Origin: Ruminococcus sp. UBA1409
GTDB lineage: Bacteria; Bacillota; Clostridia; Oscillospirales; Ruminococcaceae
Length of the DNA: 64,000 bases
Direction of reading: 5' to 3'
NCBI GenBank assembly: GCA_002305045.1
Contig: DBPX01000020.1
Location: 12,791-76,790 of the forward strand
Shown here: positions 45,113 to 52,893 of the stretch, piece by piece
Numbering within the stretch: position 1 is the stretch's first letter
How the letters are laid out: each line of letters starts with the position of its first letter
The notes under the pieces: generated by a model
Told to the model about the DNA's origin: nothing
Databases searched by the model: none
What the model saw: the letters and a program-made list of their open reading frames with translations, nothing else
Program-made: the position numbers and the translations under genes

Positions 45113-46270
45113 TCAGTGGTTCTGGGGAGCATCAGAGTTTTTTCCCCCGTTATCGTTTGCGGCTGCGGTGGCTGTGGGATGGGCGCGCTTTTCCGTTTTT
45201 TGATGCAGCCAGCGCCGGAAATCATAATATCTCCGGCGGCTTTCCTGTGCGGTACGGAATAGACGAAAGAAGCCGGGTTTGAAAAGATAATCAAATTCTC
45301 CGGCATACCCTACCGCACGGCCGTTGAAACCTTTTTTGAAGCGGTAAACACCATACATGGGGCTGTTGGGATCACAGTTGACCGGAATCCCCAGAAAATC
45401 ATAGATATAACAGTTTCCCTCCAGCGCCCAGTTGATCATCTCCCACTGCATCAGGTAGTTGGGCATTACGTTGCGGTATTTGCTGTCGGAAGCGCCAAAG
45501 ATATAGTTGGTTTTCCCTGCATACCGGCAGCACATGGCGCCGGAGAGAGGAATCCCTTCATAATAACACAGGTACAGCCGCATATCTTCCCCGAAAGCGT
45601 CCAGCATTTTGGCGTAATACGCTTTGGAGCGGTCGGTAAAGTTGTCCCGTTCCGCTGTGATGTGGGAAAGCATCACAAAATCATCCAGTCCTTCCTTGCC
45701 GCACACACGGCACTCCACCCCGTGACGCTTGGCTACCCGGATGTTGTAACGGGTTTTCTGGCTGAAGGAGGCGATTACCTCGTCCGGTGTTTTGCCCTGG
45801 ATATCCGGCAGAATATAGTTAAAGCGGCGCTGTACCGTTTCGCTCTCGGCAGCGCCCTCCTTGATCTGATAACCCAGGGAGCGGAACATCTGGATGACCG
45901 CCTGGTCGGTTTCCTCCACCATAGGGTCACACTTAAAGAATATGGCGTTGTGTTTTTGGGCCAGCTCCCGGATACCCTCCAGCAGCTGTGCCATCACCGG
46001 CTGTTCCAGATAGTCACAGACCGGCCCTCTGGGAGCATAGAGCATCGAAAATCCCAGCGGCATCCGTTTGATCAGCACCAGCACCCCTCCGGCAATGGCT
46101 CCGTCCTCCCGGCGCACCACCAAAACCTCATGACCCCAGTTGTTTTTGACCTGGGTCCAGTGGATGGACTGCATGAAACTGCCGTATCGATGGCTTTTGA
46201 CAAATGCCTCGTATTCCCCATATTGCTGCGGGGAAAGAATCTCATGAGATAAAATTCCCAACTGTGACAC
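45113..46270 (-). CDS. FemAB-family peptidoglycan bridge aminoacyltransferase (copy 1)
   Basis: A 385-residue paralogue of the next gene, with the same landmarks: FMQSIHWTQVKNNWGHEV, YAPRGPVCDY, QKTRYNIRVAKRHGVECR, AERDNFTDRSKAYYAKMLDAF, and a tail of basic and alanine-rich residues after about 350. The start is GTG; the AAAAGG before it is close, so translation may be modest or the start may be slightly different. As first gene it would add the first bridge residue if the pair works in order. Side-chain identity cannot be predicted from sequence. Confidence 0.86.
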   Translation of the reverse strand: MSQLGILSHEILSPQQYGEYEAFVKSHRYGSFMQSIHWTQVKNNWGHEVLVVRREDGAIAGGVLVLIKRMPLGFSMLYAPRGPVCDYLEQPVMAQLLEGIRELAQKHNAIFFKCDPMVEETDQAVIQMFRSLGYQIKEGAAESETVQRRFNYILPDIQGKTPDEVIASFSQKTRYNIRVAKRHGVECRVCGKEGLDDFVMLSHITAERDNFTDRSKAYYAKMLDAFGEDMRLYLCYYEGIPLSGAMCCRYAGKTNYIFGASDSKYRNVMPNYLMQWEMINWALEGNCYIYDFLGIPVNCDPNSPMYGVYRFKKGFNGRAVGYAGEFDYLFKPGFFRLFRTAQESRRRYYDFRRWLHQKTEKRAHPTATAAANDNGGKNSDAPQNH

Positions 46271-46473
46271 AACCTTTTCTATCCAATTGTTGTTTGTTGT
46301 TCGTTTTGTAGTATGGACCTGACCGATGAAAACTATCTATTTTATGATGGTATCCTTCAAAAGTATAGAAGGTTCCCGCTGTAAAGTCAACCAAATAGAG
46401 CCAATCCATGCCGATTTCCCGGGTTTAACCTGTTCAGGAGGATATCTGAATGAAATTTGTTAGGTTTCCATAC

Positions 46474-46517
46474 AAAAAGCTGCCTGTCCCGAAGCGTTTG
46501 TCCCGGGACAGGCAGCC
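46474..46517 (-). terminator. Terminator of purL
   Basis: On the minus strand GCTGCCTGTCCC pairs with GGGACAGGCAGC and is followed by TTTTTG. The rest of the 263-bp gap up to the FemAB start holds no recognisable gene. Confidence 0.88.
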
Positions 46518-46533
46518 TGTTCATCTGCTGAAA

Positions 46534-49500
46534 TTATTTGTAGTAATCCACCGCACCGCGGAAGATCTTCTGATCCTTATCGCCCTGTACATTGCGATAT
46601 ACGCTGTCGCCAAACCGTTCGCTGTGTCCCATCTTGCCCAGCACACGGCCGTCGGGGGAGGTGATGCCCTCGATGGCTGCGTCGGAGGCGTTGGGATTAA
46701 AGCGGATGTCCAGTGTGGGGGCGCCGCTCAGATCCACATACTGGGTAGCAATCTGTCCGTTGGCAGCCAGTGTGGCAATCAGCTCATCGCTGGCCACAAA
46801 GCGGCCTTCGCCGTGGGAGATGGCAACGGTATGGATTTCACCCACCTGGGAGTGCATCAGCCAGGGAGACAGATTGGATGCCACTCTGGTACGCACCAGG
46901 GAGGACTGATGACGGCCAATCCGGTTGAAGGTCAGGGTGGCACAAGTTTCATCCATATCCCGGATCTCACCATAAGGAACCAGTCCCAGCTTGATCAGCG
47001 CCTGGAAGCCGTTGCAGATACCGCACATCAGGCCATCCCGCTCTTTGAGCAGCTGGTGTACCGCCTCTTTGATGGCGGGATTGCGGAAGAAGGCGGTGAT
47101 AAATTTACCGGAACCGTCCGGCTCATCGCCGCCGGAGAAACCGCCGGGGATGGCGATGATCTGGCTTTCTGCAATGCGTTTTTCAAACGCTTCCACCGAT
47201 TCTGCCAGATCTGAGCTGGTCAGATTGCGGATGACAAAGATTTCCGGCTGTGCCCCGGCCAGTTCAAAGACTCGGGCGGTGTCATACTCACAGTTGCTGC
47301 CGGGGAATACCGGAATCAGCACTCTGGGTTTGGCAACCTTATGTTTGGCGGTGAGAACCGTCTTTTTCTCATAGGAGAAGGTAGGAACGGCAACTCTGGG
47401 AGTAGGCATCAGATAGGGGAATACCGGTTGCAGTTTTTGCTCCCAAACCTTTTGCAGCTCGTCCATCGATACCGTCTGAGGACCGCAGACGATGGAGTAT
47501 TCAGGGATGGTGCAGCCGATCTTTTGTGCGGTGGTTTGAATGCCGTCCTCAGCTTCAAAGAGGAATCCGCCGTAAACCGGGTGATACATTACCTTGTCCG
47601 GCAGCACGGCGTCAAAGGCAAAGCCGATGCGGTTGCCAAAGCCCATCTTGGCAATTCCCTCGGCAACGCCGCCGAAGGAGGAGGCCCAAACTGATTTTAC
47701 CTTGCCGGAAGCAATCAGCTGTTCCATCTCATCAAACACGGCCCGCACGCTCTCAAAGCAGGGAAGCCCGTTTTCATCGTAGCTGGGATTGAGCATATAA
47801 ACGGTGCTGCCGGCAGCTTTGAACTCGGGAGAGAGGATATTTCCGGTTTTTGCCACCGAAACCGCAAAGGATACCAGGGTGGGGGGCACGTCGATATCCT
47901 CAAAGGTACCGGACATGGAATCCTTGCCGCCGATGGCGCCGCAGTGGAGCTCCAGCTGGGATTCCAGCGCGCCCAGCAGCGCGGAGAGGGGTTTACCCCA
48001 GCGTTCCGGCTGGTTTTTGGTGCGCTCAAAATATTCCTGGAAGGTGAGCCAGCATTTGTGCCAGCTGCCGCCTGCCGCAATGATCTTGGAAACCGACTCA
48101 ATCACCGCCATCATGGCGCCGTGATAGGGGCTCTGCTGGGAGAGATAGGGGTTAAAGCCCCAGCCCATCAGGGAACAGGTGGTGGTGTCGCCGTGAAGCA
48201 TGGGGATCTTGGCAACCATCGCCTGGGTGGGGGTCATCTGGTGTTTGCCACCGAAAGGCATCAGCACGGTATTGGCGCCGATGGTGGAGTCAAAACGCTC
48301 CACCAAACCTTTCTGGGAGCAGATGTTGAGGTCCGACAGATGTGCCGCCAGCTTCTCCTTGAGGGATTTTCCGGGGATCTCCTGGGTCTGGGGAGCTTGG
48401 GGGGCTTGGGGGGCAGGGATGCGGATATCGGTATGTTTTTCCGCGCCGTTGGAGTTTAAAAATTCTCTGGACAGATTTACAATGGCCTTATCGTTCCAGC
48501 GGATGACCAGACGGGGTTTCTCGGTAACCTGGGCAACGATGCTGGCTTCCAGATTCTCTTTTCTGGCCTCGGCAATGAATTTTTCCACATCTTCCTTGGC
48601 CACAACGACTGCCATACGCTCCTGGGATTCGGAGATGGCAAGCTCAGTGCCGTCCAGGCCATCGTATTTTTTGGGCACGGCATTGAGGTTGATGTCCAGC
48701 CCATCGGCCAACTCGCCGATGGCAACCGATACGCCGCCGGCGCCAAAGTCGTTGCAGCGCTTGATCATCCGGGTGACTTCCCCGTTGCGGAACAGCCGCT
48801 GCAATTTCCGTTCTTCCGGCGCATTGCCCTTTTGCACCTCGGCGCCGCAGTGTTCCAGCGATTCCAGCGTATGGCTCTTGGAGGAGCCGGTGGCTCCGCC
48901 GCAGCCGTCACGACCGGTACGGCCGCCCAGCAAAATCACGATATCAGAAGGTTCCGGGCGTTTGCGCACCACATTCTCCATGGGTGCCGCAGCAATCACC
49001 GCGCCGATTTCCATTCTCTTGGCCACATATCCGGGATGATAAACCTCCGCCACATGACCGGTGGCCAGACCGATCTGGTTGCCGTAGGAGCTGTAACCGG
49101 CGGCGGCGGTGGTGACGATCTTTCTCTGGGGAAGTTTACCCTTGAGGGTCTGTTCCACCGGCACCAGAGGATCGGATGCGCCGGTGACACGCATGGCCTG
49201 ATAGACATAGCTGCGCCCGGACAGCGGATCGCGGATGGCTCCGCCCAGACAGGTGGCCGCGCCACCGAAAGGTTCGATCTCGGTGGGATGGTTATGGGTT
49301 TCGTTTTTGAACATCAGCAGCCACTGGCTCTCTTTTCCATCGTTGTCCACGGTGATGCGCACCGAACAGGCGTTGATCTCCTCCGACTCGTCCAGGTCCT
49401 TCAGATATCCCTGGGCCTTGAGGGCTTTTGCGCCGATGGTGGCCAGATCCATCAGGCAGATGGGCTTTTTCTCCCGGCCCAGCTTAGCCCGGATGGCCAG

Positions 49501-50256
49501 ATATTTGTTGTAGCTGTCCTGGATGTAGGGAGCCTCAATCTCCACATGGTCCACAATGGTGCCAAAGGTGGTGTGACGGCAGTGATCCGACCAGTAGGTA
49601 TCGATCATCTTGATTTCGGTGATGGTGGGGTCCCGTTTTTCGGTATCTCTAAAGTAGGCCTGGCAGAAGGCGATGTCGTCCTCATCCATGGCAAGACCGT
49701 TGTCCACAATAAACTGGGCAAGCCCTTCCTTGTTGAGCTGGGTAAATCCATCCAGCGTTGCAACGGTGGTGGGGATGGCGTAGCTGGTCTCCAGCGTTTC
49801 GGGCTTTTCCAGAGAAGCTTCCCGGCTTTCCACAGGGTTGATGAGATAATGTTTGATGGCCTCAAACTCTTGGTCGCTGATCTGACCGGTGAGCAGATAA
49901 ACCCGTGCGGTGCGTACCAGCGGTTTTTCCTTCAGGGTAGAGATCTGGATACACTGGGCGCAGGAATCCGCCCGCTGATCAAACTGTCCCGGCAGATACT
50001 CGCTGGCAAATACCCGGACATTTTCTTCGATCTCAGGAAGCTGGTCATAGGTGACATCCACCTGGGGTTCCGAGAAGATGGTGTTTCTTGCGGCATCGAA
50101 ATCCTGCTCCGAGAGTCCCTCCACATCGTACCGGTTGAGCAGACGGACCTTTGTAATCCCGTCGATCATCAGCGCGGTTCGGATGTCAGAAAGGACGCCG
50201 CTTGCCTCCACGGCAAAATCGGCTTTCTTTTCCACATAGATACGTTTGACTGCCAT
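46534..50256 (-). CDS. purL: Phosphoribosylformylglycinamidine synthase, single-chain
   Basis: A 1240-residue FGAR amidotransferase with synthetase and glutaminase fused, the long form found in proteobacteria and many Clostridia. N-terminal PurS-like part (1-160); the first AIRS-type half contains DTYWSDHCRHTTFGT and FKNETHNHPTEIEPFGGAATCLGGAIRD; the second half contains GGKDSMSGTF. The C-terminal class-I glutaminase (about 980-1240) has VLIPVFPGSNCEYDTA, the nucleophile Cys in GLMCGICNGFQ and SHGEGRF. It catalyses the fourth step of purine synthesis. The ATG at 50256 follows AGGAG; a 27-codon longer frame is not supported. A purine riboswitch was looked for upstream and not seen. Confidence 0.95.
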   Translation of the reverse strand: MAVKRIYVEKKADFAVEASGVLSDIRTALMIDGITKVRLLNRYDVEGLSEQDFDAARNTIFSEPQVDVTYDQLPEIEENVRVFASEYLPGQFDQRADSCAQCIQISTLKEKPLVRTARVYLLTGQISDQEFEAIKHYLINPVESREASLEKPETLETSYAIPTTVATLDGFTQLNKEGLAQFIVDNGLAMDEDDIAFCQAYFRDTEKRDPTITEIKMIDTYWSDHCRHTTFGTIVDHVEIEAPYIQDSYNKYLAIRAKLGREKKPICLMDLATIGAKALKAQGYLKDLDESEEINACSVRITVDNDGKESQWLLMFKNETHNHPTEIEPFGGAATCLGGAIRDPLSGRSYVYQAMRVTGASDPLVPVEQTLKGKLPQRKIVTTAAAGYSSYGNQIGLATGHVAEVYHPGYVAKRMEIGAVIAAAPMENVVRKRPEPSDIVILLGGRTGRDGCGGATGSSKSHTLESLEHCGAEVQKGNAPEERKLQRLFRNGEVTRMIKRCNDFGAGGVSVAIGELADGLDINLNAVPKKYDGLDGTELAISESQERMAVVVAKEDVEKFIAEARKENLEASIVAQVTEKPRLVIRWNDKAIVNLSREFLNSNGAEKHTDIRIPAPQAPQAPQTQEIPGKSLKEKLAAHLSDLNICSQKGLVERFDSTIGANTVLMPFGGKHQMTPTQAMVAKIPMLHGDTTTCSLMGWGFNPYLSQQSPYHGAMMAVIESVSKIIAAGGSWHKCWLTFQEYFERTKNQPERWGKPLSALLGALESQLELHCGAIGGKDSMSGTFEDIDVPPTLVSFAVSVAKTGNILSPEFKAAGSTVYMLNPSYDENGLPCFESVRAVFDEMEQLIASGKVKSVWASSFGGVAEGIAKMGFGNRIGFAFDAVLPDKVMYHPVYGGFLFEAEDGIQTTAQKIGCTIPEYSIVCGPQTVSMDELQKVWEQKLQPVFPYLMPTPRVAVPTFSYEKKTVLTAKHKVAKPRVLIPVFPGSNCEYDTARVFELAGAQPEIFVIRNLTSSDLAESVEAFEKRIAESQIIAIPGGFSGGDEPDGSGKFITAFFRNPAIKEAVHQLLKERDGLMCGICNGFQALIKLGLVPYGEIRDMDETCATLTFNRIGRHQSSLVRTRVASNLSPWLMHSQVGEIHTVAISHGEGRFVASDELIATLAANGQIATQYVDLSGAPTLDIRFNPNASDAAIEGITSPDGRVLGKMGHSERFGDSVYRNVQGDKDQKIFRGAVDYYK

Positions 50257-50525
50257 GTTCCACACTCCTGTATGATAAGATAAAACCGTTATGGGGGAAT
50301 CTGTTTTGACAAACCGTTTACATATCCATGATAACATGAATCAGGCGGTAAATCCATAGCTTTTCCCGGCGGGGATTTGAGAAAAAAGGGGAGATGTGTC
50401 ACAGTGATTTGTCATAAGTGACGGATTTTGGAAAAGCTGCTGGCAAAATTTCAAAATTGTGCTACAATAACCGTTGCATCCTCCTATCTGGAGGATATCT
50501 CAGAAGAAAGAAAGGAAGAATGCAG

Positions 50526-50918
50526 ATGCAAAAACATAAAATTGGGATCGCAGTAACCGTTCTCGCGGCGGCGATGGTGCTATTTGGGGTGGTATTTTGG
50601 CTCAACCGGCCTGTTGGCGCTCAGGGGGAAAAGACCATTGCGGTGCAGATCGTTGCGGCGGACCAAAGCGATAAGACTTATACCATCACCACACAGGAGG
50701 AATTTTTGCGGGGCGCTTTGGAGCAGGAATCTTTGATTGCAGGGGAGGAAAGTCAGTATGGACTGTTTGTAAAGACGGTGGACGGCGTGACGGCGGACGA
50801 TAGCCTGCAACAGTGGTGGTGTTTTACCAAGGACGGCGTTTCGCTGGAAACCGGAGTGGATACTACCCCCATCGCGGATGGGGATCATTTTGAGATCACA
50901 CTAACCACCGGATATTGA
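50526..50918 (+). CDS. Membrane-anchored DUF4430 (transcobalamin-like) protein
   Basis: A 130-residue exported protein with one N-terminal helix (about 8-28) and an external DUF4430 domain that ends in QWWCFTKDGVSLETGVDTTPIADGDHFEITLTTGY. DUF4430 resembles the C-terminal part of vertebrate cobalamin carriers. It is co-transcribed with an ECF S-component 12 bases downstream, so it may be the surface capture subunit for a vitamin, perhaps a corrinoid. That is inferred from fold resemblance and neighbourhood. The ATG at 50526 is chosen for spacing to AAAGGA. A small hairpin (ATCCTCC-TATCT-GGAGGAT) lies in the leader near 50478. Confidence 0.7.
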   Translation: MQKHKIGIAVTVLAAAMVLFGVVFWLNRPVGAQGEKTIAVQIVAADQSDKTYTITTQEEFLRGALEQESLIAGEESQYGLFVKTVDGVTADDSLQQWWCFTKDGVSLETGVDTTPIADGDHFEITLTTGY

Positions 50919-50930
50919 TAGGCACGCGGT

Positions 50931-51425
50931 ATGAAAAGAATACGCACCCTGGTATTTTCCGCACTGCTCGGAGCACTGCTGCTGGTGGTGCAGGTCGTGC
51001 TGGCTCCTCTTCCCAACGTGGAGCTGGTGTCGCTGCTGGTGCTGCTGTATACGCTGGAATTTCCTCGCCAGACCCCAGGCGCTATCGGGGTGTTTGTGGT
51101 GTTGGAAGGGCTGGCGTACGGTTTTGGTCTATGGTGGGTGATGTATCTGTACCTTTGGCCGTTGCTGGCGTTGGTGGTTTGGCTGCTGCGAAAAAACACG
51201 TCGGTGCTGCTGTGGGCGGTGGTGCTGGGCGGCTTTGGGCTTTGTTTTGGGATGCTCTGCGCCATCCCCTATGCTTTGGCCGGAGGGATTGCCGCCGGTA
51301 TCGCCTATTGGATCAGCGGTATCCCCTTTGATCTTGCCCACTGTGTGGGAAATTTTCTTTTGACGCTGGCGCTGTACCGTCCGATGCGTTCGGCATTGCA
51401 GCAGATTCGAAAAAATCTTGGGTAA
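50931..51425 (+). CDS. ECF-transporter S component
   Basis: A 164-residue very hydrophobic protein with about six helices. It opens RIRTLVFSALLGALLLVVQV-like, as ECF substrate-binding subunits do, and has a LPNVELVSLLVLLY stretch near the start of helix 2. It would capture a micronutrient and dock with a shared EcfAA'T module encoded elsewhere. Substrate is uncertain; pairing with DUF4430 suggests a cobalamin-like ligand. Confidence 0.72.
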   Translation: MKRIRTLVFSALLGALLLVVQVVLAPLPNVELVSLLVLLYTLEFPRQTPGAIGVFVVLEGLAYGFGLWWVMYLYLWPLLALVVWLLRKNTSVLLWAVVLGGFGLCFGMLCAIPYALAGGIAAGIAYWISGIPFDLAHCVGNFLLTLALYRPMRSALQQIRKNLG

Positions 51426-51427
51426 CA

Positions 51428-51467
51428 AATAGGGCGGGCCACAGGTTTTTCTGTGGTCCGCCCTATT
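51428..51467. terminator. Bidirectional terminator between ECF gene and the DUF2461 gene
   Basis: AATAGGGCGG...CCACAG pairs with CTGTGG...CCGCCCTATT with a small central mismatch and a T-rich loop. Confidence 0.82.
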
Positions 51468-51483
51468 GGGTATCAAAGGCGAT

Positions 51484-52179
51484 TTATTCCATAAGGTTGC
51501 CCCCGTATACCGAGACAGCGGTTTTGAGAAGGAAACGGTAGATGGGTTTGAGCAGCAGCAGGTCCTGCGCCACCTTCTGTGCCAGATGGTCGGAGAACAG
51601 CAGCTCGGCGTCGGTGCTCTCGGTGGAAACGGAGATGTTGCGCAGATCCAGCCATTTTTGCAGTTTTGCAGGCTGATCGGGATAGTGGGGGCGTTTATAG
51701 CGCTCCCCATCCAGCTGATAGAGGGATTGGGCTTCGTAGCAGTCCACCGCCTCCACCGCCTCCGGGCTTCCCGCCAGAATGGACCTGCGCAGAGCGTCCA
51801 TATATTCGGTGGAAGCGCTGTAAAAACCGGCGCCATAGCCAAAGTTGTCCGGGGAAATTTCAAAATAGATTCCAGGCGCGTCGGTACCGTACATACGAGG
51901 GCCGCGCTTAAAAATGATCCACATATGTTCCCGATAGATCCGCTTGTCCTTGGAAAAACGGGTATCCCGCCGGATTCTCGAGATGGTTTTTCCTACCTTT
52001 GCCTCGGTGACCACAAGAGGGTCCAGCATCAGGGCGGTATCCGCTAATTGTGTCACCAGCTCCTCCAGCGGTTCCAGAACATATTGCTGATACTGTTTTT
52101 TATGTTGATCGAACCAGTCTTTGCTGTCCTGAAGACGGTTTTCAAAGAGAAAGTCCAGTGTTTTTTCGGAAAACGGCAT
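51484..52179 (-). CDS. DUF2461 family protein
   Basis: A 231-residue cytoplasmic protein. Family landmarks are FLFENRLQDSKDWFDQHKKQY at the start, ISRIRRDTRFSKDKRIYREHMW in the middle and a GIYFEISPDNFGYGAGFY stretch. The family is widespread and has no defined biochemical function. It stands alone between terminators. Confidence 0.82.
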   Translation of the reverse strand: MPFSEKTLDFLFENRLQDSKDWFDQHKKQYQQYVLEPLEELVTQLADTALMLDPLVVTEAKVGKTISRIRRDTRFSKDKRIYREHMWIIFKRGPRMYGTDAPGIYFEISPDNFGYGAGFYSASTEYMDALRRSILAGSPEAVEAVDCYEAQSLYQLDGERYKRPHYPDQPAKLQKWLDLRNISVSTESTDAELLFSDHLAQKVAQDLLLLKPIYRFLLKTAVSVYGGNLME

Positions 52180-52264
52180 AATGATCCCTCCGGTACGGTA
52201 GATTTACGGTTGCTGCGACGAAGCGAGCACAACGGCGCATATCCTCATTATATCATCCGTCCAA

Positions 52265-52309
52265 GAAAAAAACAAAGGGTTCCTCTCCTCAATCGGTGAG
52301 AGAAACCCT
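52265..52309 (-). terminator. Terminator of the HPr-like gene
   Basis: A minus-strand stem of 12 bp with one mismatch (AGGGTTTCTCTC / GAGAGGAACCCT) leads to a long T-rich run. Confidence 0.85.
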
Positions 52310-52346
52310 CTGCTTGATTTTTGCTGTTGTTTTCATTGCTGTAATT

Positions 52347-52577
52347 TTACTTTACGATAAAGGGCTTAACTTCCTCCAGGAAAGCAGCGCAGTCGTCATC
52401 GTGTACTTCCATCTCGATGGCCTTGGAGAGATCCAGGCTGAAGATACCCATAATGGACTTCGCATCAACGGCATAACGGCCGGAGATCAGATCTACATCA
52501 AAGCTATACTTGGAGACGGTGTTGACAAAGCTCTTTACATCGTTGATGGTGTTCAGCATGATAGATACTTTTTTCAT
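52347..52577 (-). CDS. HPr-fold protein without the phosphorylatable histidine
   Basis: A 76-residue protein with the HPr layout: MKKVSIMLNTINDVKSF, then SGRYAVDAKSIMGIFSLDLS (the Ser46-region motif of HPr), then CAAFLEEVKPFI. The active-site loop, normally G-x-HARP, reads NTINDVKSF, so no His15 equivalent exists, while Ser in the KSIMG motif is kept. It cannot relay PTS phosphate as HPr does, and may act as a Crh-like regulator or a structural relative. AAGGAGG precedes the ATG at 52577. Confidence 0.8.
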   Translation of the reverse strand: MKKVSIMLNTINDVKSFVNTVSKYSFDVDLISGRYAVDAKSIMGIFSLDLSKAIEMEVHDDDCAAFLEEVKPFIVK

Positions 52578-52697
52578 AATCGTTGTTCCTCCTTCGATAA
52601 CTATGTGTTTGTTTTTACGGAAAGACGAGGGATCGATTCTTTGGAGACCATCGTTTGTACCGGTGATTTTCCAAACCTTCCCTTTCTTTCCTCTAAC

Positions 52698-52726
52698 ACT
52701 ATACCATCCCTTTTGCAAGAAGTCAA
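52698..52726 (-). promoter_or_regulatory. Promoter of the HPr-like gene
   Basis: On the minus strand TTGACT, 17 bp, TATAGT, about 120 bp before the ATG. The AT-rich remainder of the 316-bp gap up to 52893 shows no gene. Confidence 0.7.
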
Positions 52727-52893
52727 CTATAATTCTTCGCGTTTTTTCAGTTTCAGTGTTTTATACAAAAAGAAACGAAAAAAGCAAGTGTTTTATTGTC
52801 CTAAAATTATAAAAGATTTTTGTGCAGAATGTCAAACTCTTATCAATTTGGTCCAAACAAAGAACAATTTATGAATATAATCCTTCTTGTTAT

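Noticed and set aside
48832..50283. A long plus-strand frame (about 480 codons) opposite purL
   Set aside because: It is antisense to a full-length purL whose every motif is intact, and its translation is Gly/His/Leu-rich with no domain.
50257..50525. A purine riboswitch before purL or a cobalamin riboswitch before the DUF4430 gene
   Set aside because: I could not find the conserved core of either aptamer, and the space is too small for a full cobalamin riboswitch on both sides.
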